Source of the DNA: Hyphochytrium catenoides
Lineage: Eukaryota > Sar > Hyphochytriomycetes > Hyphochytriales > Hyphochytriaceae
NCBI GenBank assembly: GCA_900088475.1
Contig: FLMG01002437.1
Location: 1-25,361, forward strand
Length of the DNA stretch: 25,361 nucleotides
Reading direction: 5' to 3'
Shown here: in pieces, positions 1 to 11,594 of the stretch
How the letters are laid out: each line of letters opens with the position of its first letter
How positions within the stretch are numbered: the first letter of the stretch is position 1
The notes under the pieces: generated by a model
Told to the model about the DNA's origin: nothing
What the model saw: the letters and a program-made list of their open reading frames with translations, nothing else
Database searches by the model: none
Translations under genes and position numbers: made by a program

Positions 1-3000
1 TCTACGGCGTCTGTTGCATAATCCGGAATGTGATACCGCCATGATGGTGGGTGGACAAGACCGGGAAGAGAGTTATTATTATTGAAGGAGATAATAGTTT
101 TTCAGGCGCCCCAACATCACCACCAGCAGCAACATCATTGAGCAAAGGATCCAGGCTGGTGTTATTGTTAGCGGTGGAAGTCAACGTAGTCTTAGTAGTA
201 TAATGATGATAGAGCAGGCTCGCTCCCCCACCACTTCCAGCAGTGCGATAATAGCAAGGGGAAAGCAAGAGAGAAGAGAGGTTAACAAGTTTATAAACGC
301 TGTTTGAGATGATAACCAAGCCCTACAGTGAAGAGAGATAGGTAATGAGGCAGAGTCGATGAGAAAAAGGCATCATCGGACAGCAGAAGAGGGAGCGAGG
401 TGGGCTGCCTATGTTATTGTTGGTGGTAGCTCCCTTAATCACTTCCAGGCAGGTGGAGAACAAAATGCAGCGGTGACTGCTGACACCTCAGCCCGGCGGT
501 CGACTGGAAAAAGAAGACGTGAACGAATGCGAGCGAGAAGGCTACTTGCCTGCTGATGCCGTTTGTTGTTACTCCGCCTGCTTCCGGTTGGGGGAACAAG
601 CCTGTTGGCAGCTGTTATTGTGGATGATGTCAGCCAGGAGGAGAGCTGATCGACAGAGAGCTCGGAAAAACATCGCGGGCTCAAGGAGGAGAAAAGGGAG
701 ACAGCAGGAACAGAAGCAGCGGGTGGACAAGGAAGAACGGAAGACAGGATAATTATCTCCTGCACGTGAATTATGTCCCACGAAGCCTCCCTCCATCCTT
801 TGGTCGTGATATGATGAAAAGGTCAAATGTCTAGTAGACCTTTCCAAAGCGGCGCAGGCTCTTGCACGCGTTCATACTGCTGCGCTGCTGAATGACGACG
901 AAGAAGGAAGGATGATCATCAGTGCCATAATAAATGGTCGTCTGCTTTGCTGCTTACTAACCAGAGTTCTTTTTTTTTGCCAAAATATATTAGAAGTTAC
1001 GCCCGCCGCCCACTGTACCTCGATGGTAGTGCGCTTCTACCTTTTGCCTCTAGAACTAACGAGAGTTATCATCACATGTGTCCGCGCCGCTCTTATATAT
1101 ATTTATGTCATCAAAGACGAAGGAATGCTTTGCGGCTAGTGAGCTGCTCAGTCTGCATCCCGTCCTAAGTGACGACGAGGGCCATAAAAGCAAAGACAAA
1201 GAAGGAGGAAAATGAGGAAGAGCGAGGGAATGTGACGAACTTCTTTCTTTCTTCGAAGCGGAGCCACCTGAAGTGTTTGGATAACCAGCTGATGATTGAA
1301 GAAGGAGAAGGAGAGAGCAGCGCTAGAGCCCTGCTAAGCCCTGACGACGGAGCAACAAATAATATTACGACGAAAGGAAAGAAGGAGGATCGACGGCGAG
1401 TTGATGGGTCCGCACGGCACCTACCTAGTCATCCGTGGTCGTCGTGGTCGAAGAAGGGTGAGCTCAAAGTTAATAAAAAGAAGAACAGTACAATGAGAAA
1501 CTGCAGCAGCAGTTTATGAGGGAATGATGATGTGTACTGGTACGGTCTCTTCTTCGCTAGTTCCTTTTGCCCCGCTTCCTTCGTCGCTTTTCTCCTCTCT
1601 ACTACGGAGGAAGCCATCACTTGTTCACTTTATCGGCAATCCAACGTTGCGAACTGGGCTTATTATGGGACAGTGCTAATGCCGAGCACATGGATAGATG
1701 ATCAGAGCTTTATTTTTTGAATTTTTTGAAAAGTAACTTCAAGCATCAGCAGAAGATGCAAGCAAGGATGCAAGCAAGGAAATTCAAAGATGAGGTCAAT
1801 GCCACCATGCAACAAGCGTTCTTTAAGATAAGCAGCAGGGGCCGCTCGCCAGCCGCCACCAGACTTCTCACATCGTCGTGATGAGCAGAGGGAATGCAAC
1901 ATCATCAAGGAGAACAGCGTCACAGGAGAAAAACATCTAGGAAATGTCATGCCGACAACAGCATCTATTTTTCCTCTGTTCCAGCTGTTATGCGTTAGAC
2001 GACGGGAGGCTGAGTACTTAGAGCTTTGCCTTCAGCACCGCCAAACAGCATGTCTATCATCAGTCGCTGTCAGTTACGCCATCCGTCGGCCATCGCTCTC
2101 ATCTCTTCTCATTTCTTGGTAGTCTGCTATGCAAACATTTTGATCGGCGGGCTTTCTTCTGTCTCTAAAATTAAAAAAAGCAGCAAGTAGGGTGACCGCA
2201 TGGGTCGTCGATCAGCTGCCGCTGGTCTCCCTTGCTGTCATAAGAAGACGCCGGCCCCCGATTAGTTATTCGGAAGCTTCTTTGTCCAGCAGCGCCTCGG
2301 CGAAAAAAGACAAAAAAAAACAAGAATGTCTAATTAGCGATGAAGACATTTAGTTCAGCACCTTCGTTCTTCTTTGCGTCTTTGAATTTGCAGGTCATTC
2401 TCTGATGTTCCCATTGTCGCATTATTTGGTCTCCATTGAAGGATGATAACCAGAAGTCCCAAGAAAAGGTGAAGGGCAAGGACGAGGAGACGAGGACAGC
2501 GAAAGAATAGAGCATCATTTTGTTGAATAATTCTTCAGCATCTGCCTGCAGTTGGGCTACCAGGGTGAGCCTGCTGGGACACATGCGATGGCAGAACAAA
2601 TAATCTTATCGATGAGACGCCAGACAACCGATGAAACGGATCGACCTACAATGCAATGAGCGAGCCAGCCTGGCAGCAGCTACACCATCAAGCTTGTGTC
2701 CTATATTTTTTTTCTAGGTGATAGTATTGCGTCAAAGCGGCCCAGCAAGATTGAGGAGCGGCAGCTAGCTGAAGAAAAAGCAGCAGCATATTATTGACCA
2801 GCTATGACATTTTTTTCTCTTTGGAAGCAGCTAGCTGCTTCGTTCCTGCGTTTTCCCTAAATAATATACCTCAGGAGACTGAGTGCTGCTGCAGCAGCAG
2901 AACATAGCATCTTTCTTGTATAGACCTACTATAGACTCAACACTCCTCCACTGTTGAAGTTGCTGCTTTGACCAATAATTGTGGCGACCCTGAGAGCTTT

Positions 3001-6000
3001 TTTCTGAACCTATAGATCATCTTTGCCGTGGCCTTTCCTCCTTCTTCGTCGTTAAGAGAACGTTGATGATTGCTCTCACTAAAAGAAGAAGTGGGTGGAA
3101 GTGCTCATGCATGGTGGTGATCATGTCAATAATATACGAGGAAAAAGAGTTGCCATAGTTCTACTAACGTCAAACCAAGGGTCGCCGACTGCGCCAGGAC
3201 TTCTCCTCCACAATGCCAGGGATACATTCTAAGGTAATAAGAATTCGTCCCCGCGTAAAGCGCATAAGCACCTTCCTGCCATGGCCGGTGAACTTCAGGT
3301 CTCTTTCTGACGCCAACGAATAATTATAGTCGGAACACTGAATTTCAGGCACTTCTTAGGCTGCTGCAAGACGAGAGAAGAGAACTAACCACAAAGATAA
3401 TTAGAACCTTATCCTGGGTTCGAGGCGCAGCCTGAACTTCAAGCACGTGAGTGACAAGCCCCGTCAACTACCCTTATTGAAGAAGGAACCCTTTGAACCG
3501 ACACCAAGTTGACCCTCTGGAGCGTCTCATCGTCTGTCTCAGCCCAGCAGACCTAAGGATCGCCTGTCTCGCCGGACGCATGCTTTTGTTATCTACCTCT
3601 TTCTATGTGTTCAGTGATCTTCGTTCTAATATAAACCAACAAGCATTCGCTGTGCGTCCTCCTCTTCTTTAGACACCACTGGTATACCGTTCATCACCAG
3701 GTGAGCCCGTAGTAGCCAACACTGACCAACAAGACGACCGGCACTGTGGCATGACAGAAGGCCGCCGCGTGCTGTGGTGCTTGTCCCTCTTACTAAATCA
3801 ATTGGACGGATCTATCGCTAGAGAGCGACTGCTGCTGTCATCACATCATCATCATACACAGCTCTGAGCTCTTAAACTACTCTTGGCTGCTGGCGGCGTC
3901 GTCGTCTGAAATCCTGCTGACCGCTAAGAAACGTTAAAGATCAAGAGAGGATCGTGACAGATCGATAAACTCTCAGTCACCAACATTCATCATCGTCACA
4001 CACGAGGAGCTGGCTAATGACGATCAGCCCTAACCATTAGCAGTAGTAGCAGCAGCAGTCTGACCTCTTGGGTCGTTCAAATATTATTGTTAGAGGGTGG
4101 ATATGTATCCGATGAGCGTTGTCATGGCCCGCCGCTTCTTCCCTCCACCATCATCATCCATTTGAGCCCTACTCTTGGCCTGGTGGCTCCTGCTGCTAGT
4201 AGTGGCGGTTGTTGGTACATCGTTGGCAGCAGTTCGGTAGCGATCGTAGCAGGAGGAAAATAAAAAAAGAACGCTGCAGAAGGCAGGACAGAGAGAAACA
4301 CGGCCAGCCGCGACGGTTGACCAATCCATCTCTTATATAGATGGCTGCTTATCGCCCGAGGCTGGTGGTTATACTCTCGCCGCCTGCAGTACTCATCATC
4401 ATCTAGCAATTCTTCGCTTTCCTTCCTCGTTATTAGCATACCACGTTAACACTTTAATAACATGGCGTTTCCTCTTCTTGCAAGCGTGGTATAGTATTGA
4501 CTTCTTCTGGCATTACCTCTCCCTCATTCACGACTGTCGCGGTCCGTCCTGGGCCGCCTTGAAGCTCAATCAGATGCCTTCTCTCGCTTTTCCTCGGACC
4601 AGGTAGCATGCGGTGGTGCGGTGGCTCCCACTTCCTGACAGAGGGGGGGCCGCACTTCTCGTTGTTCCCTTTATGGTTGCCCCAGTGGTGGATGGCAATC
4701 AGCTAATGCATGCTAAGCTGCAACATCTCTATCATGACGGTGAACCTGGAAGGAAGTATCAGCACTGCTTCGTCACCCATCATCATCCTTTCTTGCGAGA
4801 TCTTCTTCTCACCAAGGTGTCGTGGGGCATCCAAATGAAAGCGACTGTCTCCCGCTTCTCCCGTCTTACTTCTCTGTCGTTTTTGCTCCGTACTCTGGGC
4901 CTCCTCTCTTCTCCTTCCAACTCGCTCAATCACTTCAGGTTCTTCTTTTTCTATCACATCAGGACGTCGTGATCACTCTTTATCATGATGATAATAACAC
5001 TGCTCCACCCTTCCTGCGCGGCTGCTCACTCTATTATACACATAGGTACAGCAGTGCCATCATCGTTGTTCTTCTTGTTGCTTCATCTTCTTCGATTGCC
5101 AGCCACCCGAACCAGGGTCCGTCATGTGTAACAGCAACCTTCTCCTGCTGGCCGGCCGGCCGTCTCGAGGAGTTGCCAGACAGTAGTAAGTTAGGTTGCC
5201 TAAAACCCCACCACCACACCCTAAAGCACATCATCAGCCACCCTCGCTTCCTGCCGGTGATTGTCCACTTCTAATCGTTTCTTATCCTTCCTGCTGCTCA
5301 CCATTTCCTGTCCATCCCATCATACAACCTACGCCGCCATGGCCTGCTGCTCTTGCCGGCCCAACCACACCCGGCGGCCCAAGGCTGCTTCTATTGTTAT
5401 AATGGAGCTCTGGACGGAGGTCATCGTCGTCATCGTGAACTCTGCCCCCAAAAAAAGTGACTCTCTCTGCTGTCCTCTAATGTTAGTTAGCAATAATGAG
5501 GCTTCAGAAGACCAAGTCCTCGAAGAAGATCTGCTGCTGCTTAAAAATGACTCCTGAAGACTGAAGATGAGAAGGATTGATCTGAGCAGAGAATCAGATT
5601 CGATTTTATCTTTTCCCCAGAGAGCAGGGACGAAGCTCTTCGTTTACTCTTTGAACAGTGTTTTCGAGCAGCAGCGGAGTCATCCGATCATCAAGAGGGA
5701 AGCCCAATACTTACTTACGCCCTAATAATATTGATAATGCAGCTTGCCGCCGATAATAATAATGAAGATTTATCAGTTATAAAATCTCTATCTGCACGCT
5801 ATTATTGATAATGGAGATTGAAGAAGAAGAAGAGCCGATGCCAACTCTTCTGGCCCCTTCTTCTTCTTCCTTCTTCTGCTCCTACGATGCCAGAGCCGCA
5901 GCAGCCTTCCTTCAGCTCCCTGATGAGATTATAATAGTAGTCCCAGCTCTGTCTAGCAAAGTTCTTCCTGGAAATGATGGTAGCAAACAGAGGTAGGCGT

Positions 6001-6656
6001 TACCTGCTATTAGTGCCCGGCTGATGAGAAAGTTGTTCTTGCTGATCTTCATCCTTGAGATGGGGACACAGGGTTGACAGCGTGTTAGCCCGGCAGCACT
6101 ACTACGGGGCGCAGGCAGACGCTGCGACAAGACACGTAGACGGATCCCCACGTCAGGCCCAGGACGCTTCATCAGCAGCGAGTCAAGGAGCAGCAGCAGT
6201 AGATGAAGAAGAAACTACTGGCCATTAGTCCTAGCTGTCTATCGCTTGTACCTACTCCTTACTAGGCCTCTTCTTCTCATAAGACCTCCTACAGCTGCTC
6301 TTCGAGCGTTTGGCGGGCAGCAGCTCTGCCAGTGGCCTGGACCACTACTTCCTTCAAGCTCTAGCAACGGAGTGGATGATGTCAAAGGGCTAGACCTGGT
6401 TTTAAACGGATCTTTGTTGTCGCGCGGCATCGATCTGCTGGCGGCACCGACCAGTGGTACGAGCAGCAGAAGAGCTGTGGCATCATTAGAAAGAGCTGTA
6501 AATCGTCCAACATAACTCTGCTTGTTCAGCTTCACCGCTACTCGGAGGCTTATACCAAGGGACTCAGACACGTACCGACAGCCTCACTAAATAGGTAGAA
6601 GAGCGCTTTGGAACCGAGAAGCTCCTGGAACCTAAGGCAAGAGAGCGAACCAGAGG
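1..6656. other. Gene-poor, trinucleotide-rich region with no recognised gene
   Basis: I recognise no protein family, tRNA, rRNA or mobile-element gene here. The longest open frames are about 100-150 codons, several begin at GTG or TTG, and many overlap on both strands, as expected when GAT/ATC, CAG/CTG and GAA/TTC runs keep several frames open. A perfect 12-bp tandem duplication lies at 1755-1778. Stretch 3170-3360 is open in several frames and has less biased composition, but matches nothing I know. Stretch 5800-6571 also has open frames on both strands (separate entry). The region differs sharply from the gene-dense right part. It may be intergenic DNA, decayed repeats, long untranslated or intronic sequence, or fast-evolving genes with small exons that cannot be read by eye. 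Confidence 0.6.
5805..6571 (-). other. Unresolved possible minus-strand gene fragments
   Basis: On the minus strand, a frame at 6571-6239 contains a segment reading RVAVKLNKQSYVGRF, and 6172-5912 has another open frame with plausible splice signals: a GTAACG donor after AATAGCAG near 6001 and a TTTCCAG acceptor near 5970. Past that acceptor one frame reads KNFARQSWDYYYNLIRELKE, which looks protein-like. I could not join these pieces into one frame with conserved motifs, and the plus strand is also open over 6246-6515. A gene divergent from the one starting at 6657 would fit the layout, but no family is recognised and no start is certain. Confidence 0.2.
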
Positions 6657-7499
6657 ATGGAAGCGTTAGTGGCTGCTATTTGGCCCTTTATTCCGCCTCC
6701 TTTGCGTGTGACGCGACAAACGCTCAATGAGCTGCCTTCCTTCGAAAACCTCAAGAAGTATTCGCGTCAATCGGCGCAGCTCATTCGTGCTCAGGTCTCC
6801 ACAAAGGTACGCATCAACAATGAGGAGAGCACTTCGTTGCAACCAAGCCATAGAAGCAGTGCAGTACGCCTCGTAAGTGTGCTAATACCTCCTCGACATC
6901 ATGATCCTTTCCCCAGCAGGCCGTGCTACGACTTGCTGTGTGGACCGGACTGGCATGGTTGGCACTCAGAATAGGCTTTGGGCTGGTCTTCTTGATATTA
7001 AGCATGATTATCATGGTAGGCCTTAAGCCTCTTCCTCTCGGCTGCTTAGTCGTTCGGTCCATCGGGCTCAAGGCTGTGTGTCACATAGATCTTTCGCAAT
7101 CTCGGCGATGATAGTGGTCGGACAGGAGACACTCCGAGTGCTTATTCAATCTTCAATAGAGGCGTCAAGGCTATCCTGGGCTCACTGAGCGCAGAGCAGT
7201 TTGAGGTGAGTTCCGTCTGTCCTCCCTCGGAGAGGGTTATGACTCTAACAGCTTCATCCCCCAACGGGATATCTACTCTCCATCAGAATGAGATTAGGCA
7301 CAGGCCCCAGGAGCTGGCTGAGGGCGCGGAGAATGAGGAAGAGAGAGACGTCCTAGGTCGAGACCATGTGGAGGGGGACTTCTTAAGGGGAAATGGAGAA
7401 GGCTTGGGACCAAAAGTCCGACGATCGAAACTTGCAAACCAGATCTGCCCTTGCAACTCAGGCAAAAAGTTCAAGAAGTGCTGCGGTCGTGGATTATAA
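6657..7499 (+). CDS. SAYSvFN-domain (SAYSD1-like) membrane protein with a C-terminal SEC-C motif
   Basis: Exons by my model: 6657-6872, 6920-7015, 7089-7205 and 7287-7499, about 213 aa. An alternative end of exon 1 at 6806, in the same phase, would give 191 aa. An in-frame TAA lies just upstream of the ATG. Residues 73-104 are a hydrophobic membrane segment containing FGLVFLILSM, followed by the signature SAYSIFN near 121-127 and AEQFE, closely matching the conserved core of animal SAYSD1, including an RxxP-type tail after the last splice. SAYSD1 is an ER membrane protein associated with the Sec61 translocon and UFM1-modified ribosomes in translocation quality control. The last residues, CPCNSGKKFKKCCG (about 197-210), form a complete SEC-C zinc motif (C-x-C-x8-C-C). 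Human SAYSD1 as I know it lacks this. The region between the two (about 151-195) is charged and probably disordered. Convergent with the PIP kinase, 161 bp apart. Confidence 0.85.
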
Positions 7500-7660
7500 A
7501 TAGATGAATCGCCTTAGGATTTCGACTCGTTCTGATGATAGCCTGGCCTGCAGCTCACACACTAGCGGCTATGACCAAGCAAGCACCCTGCAGCATTTTG
7601 GCTTCTTTCCCCTTTCTCTACCTAGTTCAGCCCTCGTTGAACAGCCCTCGGCTCAGCAAC

Positions 7661-10600
7661 TCAATCTATGTGCTTGTCAAGGTATTCGACGAAGCGCTGG
7701 GCATACCACTTTGGCTCTACGGCTGATAGCTGCTTTCTATCGAAGCGGAAACCTTTGATGAAGGTCTCTGCCATCTTCCGGGAGTTGTACTGCTGCAGGA
7801 TGTCAATGATTCCTGTTGGAAAGGGAGAATCTTAGAGGATAAAGATATCTGCCAAAAATCCTCTGTCCGAGGTAGATTATCAGCTTACCCATAAAGTAGA
7901 TCTTATTTCCCGGGCGCCCGTCGATAGCTCGGCTTCTCAAACCTCCATCATCTTGCACAAAGACGCTCTCTACTGGTGCCGGACCGGCTTGCAAGAGGCG
8001 AGGTGACCTGAAGAAGCAGTTAATGTCAGGATATAACAAGAGAAAGAACGCGCTATCGAGCAGGATTAGAAGATTATGCTGCCCCAAAAGATAAAAGATC
8101 CGTGTAGCTATTTGCCTCTCAAACGTCTATCATGAAGTCCGAAGAAAGAAGGCGATAGAACAAACAGCGAGAAGGAGTGTCATACAAAGGGTCCATTGTT
8201 AGTGTCTCCTCGTCAAACTCGTCCCCTTCACTATCTTCTTCATCAAGGCTGGATTCTTCATCACTTGTGTGGCCAAACCGCGGAGACGAGACATCAGACA
8301 GAGGCGACAGCACCGGAGAAGAGAGCTCGCCGTTCGACTAGAGCACCGAGAGAGACGTCAGTCGATCTGCACCAAATGTTCCTCTCCCTCAGGCTTGGTG
8401 TTACCTCGCCCCGCATTATATCCTTCGTCTTGCCTTCTCCAGAACAGGGCTGGTCTTTCCCTTCCGGCTTGACTGCGCCGGGTACAATATGCCGCCCACT
8501 GCTGTCTAAGACGTTATGTGGCGGCAAGCCATCGCCGCTCCACACCTGCAAGCGGTCAAAGTACGTAAGATCTTTGCGTCCTGTGGGCTGAGGGAGGAAC
8601 AGTTTGGAGCTAGGCGGAGGGTGGCGCTCACCTGACTATTCCTGTCTGCAGTCAACCAATTCGTAGACGGTTTAGGCAGTGTCTTCGTCGGATCATCCAC
8701 CTTTCCAGCTGAGTTTGCCCGTAAGCGCTCTGCTCAAGGCTCCCAAGAGTCAGTAGCACTTACTAGAAAGCTGCAGAGTGACGTGCCTGCTTACCCATCT
8801 CTTTCTCTTTCCTAAACTCTTCGCTGAGCGTCACGCTTCTCTTTCGCACTCCTCGTAGGTCCTTCTTGGCGATGTCGTGAATGCCAATGAGTAGGCTATA
8901 GTCCATGATTTGCAGCTGCTGGAGAAAGTCTACATCCTACCATTGCCGTGAGCCGCAGGGAGCGAAACGATAGACAGAGAAGTGCATTACTTTTCATGCT
9001 CAACAGGGATGGTGGAGCAAGAAAGAGGTCAATACCTTCTTCACTTGGTTCAAGAAGGCTTGCTTCATCTCCGTTCCTAGCGCTATCCTCACCCCATCCT
9101 TATCCATATCATTATCCTTAAGGACACCATTCTCTAGGCGGTCCTTCTCAGAGGCACTGCGGCCAATGGTTGAGCCCTGAGAAGCAGGTAACCTCTATCA
9201 GAAAGCTGGAAAATTGGCAGGACTCGAGGTTTAGCGCCAACGGTAATCGCCATAGTAAAGGGACAACCCAAACTTAACGGGTCACGAAGCTATAGGTGTT
9301 GAAGCTGACGGTCTAAAGGCAAGAAGTAACTTGGCATCTCCAGGGAGAAGGAGTAGTGAAGGGGAGAAGATAGACTAGAAGACAAGTCCAGGAACCTTAA
9401 GGTCAAATCGAGAGTGGATCTCTCGCGGCGTATAGAAGACGCTTCCCATTATCACGAAGCGCATCTTGCTGCGTAGATGGTGCATCTTCACGCGGTGCAT
9501 GCCGTAGAATCGCGTGATCAAAGTGTTTGGGTTGTCCATGACGTACTACGTAGACCAAAGCATGCGTATGGGGCCATAGTGAGATTACGAGGCGCTCGCA
9601 AGGACAGCAGACCCATTTGCCCTTCTCACCTTGTAATAGTGCGGTAGGATGCGCCGTAGGAACTTCGACTCGGCTTTAGTCTGGGTTTTGATCATATACT
9701 TGCCTAATGACGACCCATAAGACCAATAGGCACGTAGAGAAGAGAGAGAAAGATAGTCAGAGATTCGGAGAGGGCCCGCTTGAAAGGTGTGGAAGGGTTA
9801 ACTCTACCGTCATGAGAGTAGAAGAAGAATTGTCCTGACTTGGAGTTAGAGATGAACTCTATGTAATTGAAGTCTCCACACAAAGACACCATGTATTCCG
9901 CCTGCATCAACGAGAGAGAAGAATCAGTTGATAGAAAACTGAGGCAGGAGTGACTGAACAAGAGACAGATAAAGAAACAAAACAAAGCAAGAATGGAGAG
10001 AGATAGAGACAGAGAGAAAACCAAAGAGAGAGAGAGAAGCCACCAGGGCCACAGTCGGGGAAGAATAAGCACAGAGACATTCCATAAGCGACTGTGGCGT
10101 GGAAACTGAGACAAGCTCGCTGTCTGGAGCAGAGTAAGGTGCTTACCCCGTCGATGTTGAACCGATTCCGTATCTGTCGAAAGATGTCAGGGGCGTAGTC
10201 CTTGAACTTGAAAGGATGCTGAAGCTTGTGCGGCGGAGTGATATAGTTGCGGGAGATGGAGCCAGAGGGAGGGAAGACCATCTTGTTAACTTTCATGAAG
10301 TCATCCATAGTCAGAGGTCGCTCGTAGGGGCTCTGCAGTCCAACCTGAAGAGTGGAGGCCCAGGCATTAAGTTATACGGCTGTAAGACTGCCACTTGCGA
10401 TAATAGCGCTTAGGGGATCGACAAGCTACGCCATGCGGATCAACAGGCAACAGGGCGACGTTTTCCAAGTGAGAGAAGCAAGGAGAAAGAGGCGGAAGAA
10501 CTCATGAAAAGCAGCACATTAAGGTAAGGAGACAATGGCGGCGTGTGACTTTGAGAGATCGTTCGCTACTGAGACGGCACGAGTTGCGGAGAAGTTTTCC

Positions 10601-11594
10601 TCGCGGTCACCTACCGACACTCTAATTCCCATCATCATCCCGTAAGTCAGAGCATATTGCTCATGAACCTCCGTGATCACTTTTCCCTTAGGTTGAGCGT
10701 ACTTCTTCTTCCGATACTTTGTCCTCCCGATCTTCTTGCTCACTCTTACGCTGATGTCTCCCACACCCTTGGACACCTTAGTGCTCGCCGCTATGGGTGA
10801 TTAAGGAGAGAGGGAAAGTGCGAGTGAGCAGGTTCGGAGAAAGAGCAGGAGGTATAAGGAGGCGGGAAATGAGAGAGGACATAGTGTACCACGGCGCTAG
10901 GGATATGGCAGGCGCTCGAAGGACGTCCTTACCTTCTTGCAGGTAAGTCTCAGCTGGAGAGCCAGGATCTGGAGTAGGGGGAGTCATGGAGTCCAGACTC
11001 TCCATCGCCAGAGTATCACCCTGATCCTTACGCACCGGAGATGTCCGTTTCAGGCTGCCGGTGGTAGAGGTGCCTCTTTGTAAAGAGGTCACTAGAGACT
11101 CAGACCTTTTGCCTCTCGGAGAAGCGCTGTGGGGAGCAGGGAAAGCAAACAAACGTGAGAGGGTTTCCAGGACGTGTGGCCAACGCGAAAGAAGTAGACG
11201 ATTGGGAAGCCTAGGGCCCACATACTCACCGTGGTTCAGGGTGTGGCTTGACCTTCTCTTCTCCTTCAGTGCTGGATGTAGATGAGTGAAGGATAGCCGT
11301 TGGGGAGCTTTGACGGCGTTTTAGAGGTGATATCTCCCTTGTGGGGGCGACCGGAGGAAGAGGGCAAGATTCAGAGGCTTTGGGCGGGTGTGGCGTCTCG
11401 CAGGATTGGGCGCCTGCCCTCTCCTCAGATGGGAGGCCGTTAACAACCTCCGGATTCCTTCGTTCCTCGTTGCCCCCACCATGCTGCGTGTCCACTACGG
11501 GCCCTTTGATGACTGGAGCCGATGGCGTATCCTGACCAGCAGGAGCTCCAGCTACTGCTGATACGGGACTTGTGCTCCCGCCGTTATCATTCAT
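7661..11594 (-). CDS. Phosphatidylinositol-phosphate kinase (PIP5K/PIP4K family)
   Basis: Fourteen exons, all in phase: 11594-11230, 11126-10933, 10790-10615, 10344-10147, 9901-9808, 9703-9630, 9545-9396, 9176-9036, 8936-8795, 8708-8632, 8587-8405, 8337-8186, 8007-7889 and 7812-7661; 738 aa. The enzyme phosphorylates a phosphoinositide monophosphate at the membrane to give PI(4,5)P2 or a related lipid. Residues 1-186 are a low-complexity Ser/Pro/Thr leader, then a basic stretch and the family entry motif TYGMMMGIRVS (ends at 245). The glycine loop is SKSGQFFFYS (331-340), the ATP lysine is in MIKT (K348), then FDLKGSTIGRS (414-424), MDYSLLIGIHD (475-485) and the metal-site IID (690-692) after YFMG. 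The activation-loop region ends near AVEPKWYAQRF. Roughly 200 residues separate MDYSLL from IID and include an acidic Ser/Asp/Glu patch. Type I versus type II specificity is not decided. An in-frame TAG precedes the ATG, but a further 5' exon at 11928-11908 is possible. Confidence 0.93.
8588..8631 (-). other. 44-nt intron in the PIP kinase gene
   Basis: This is the shortest intron in the gene, with a GTGAGC donor and a CCTCAG acceptor, phase 0. Removing it joins the end of exon 10 to the frame that continues into the catalytic domain. It is the lower bound of intron length in my models. Confidence 0.75.
9945..10045. repeat. GA-rich low-complexity tract inside a PIP kinase intron
   Basis: A purine-rich imperfect GAGA/AGAG stretch on the plus strand lies within the intron at 10146-9902. 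On the transcribed minus strand it is CT-rich and probably extends the polypyrimidine tract before the acceptor at 9902. Confidence 0.7.

Noticed and set aside
3410..3440. GGTTCGAGGC resembling a tRNA B box
   Set aside because: The flanks do not form a T-stem or acceptor stem and no A box is placed correctly upstream.
3360..3740. Possible LTR end and primer-binding site (a TATAAA-like run, then TGGTATACC)
   Set aside because: No second copy of the sequence is visible in the window and no gag or pol frame follows.
4613..5274. Open frames of 119 and 150 codons on the plus strand
   Set aside because: They overlap each other in different frames, the longer starts at GTG, the translations are His/Leu/Ser-rich low complexity, and no motif is recognisable.
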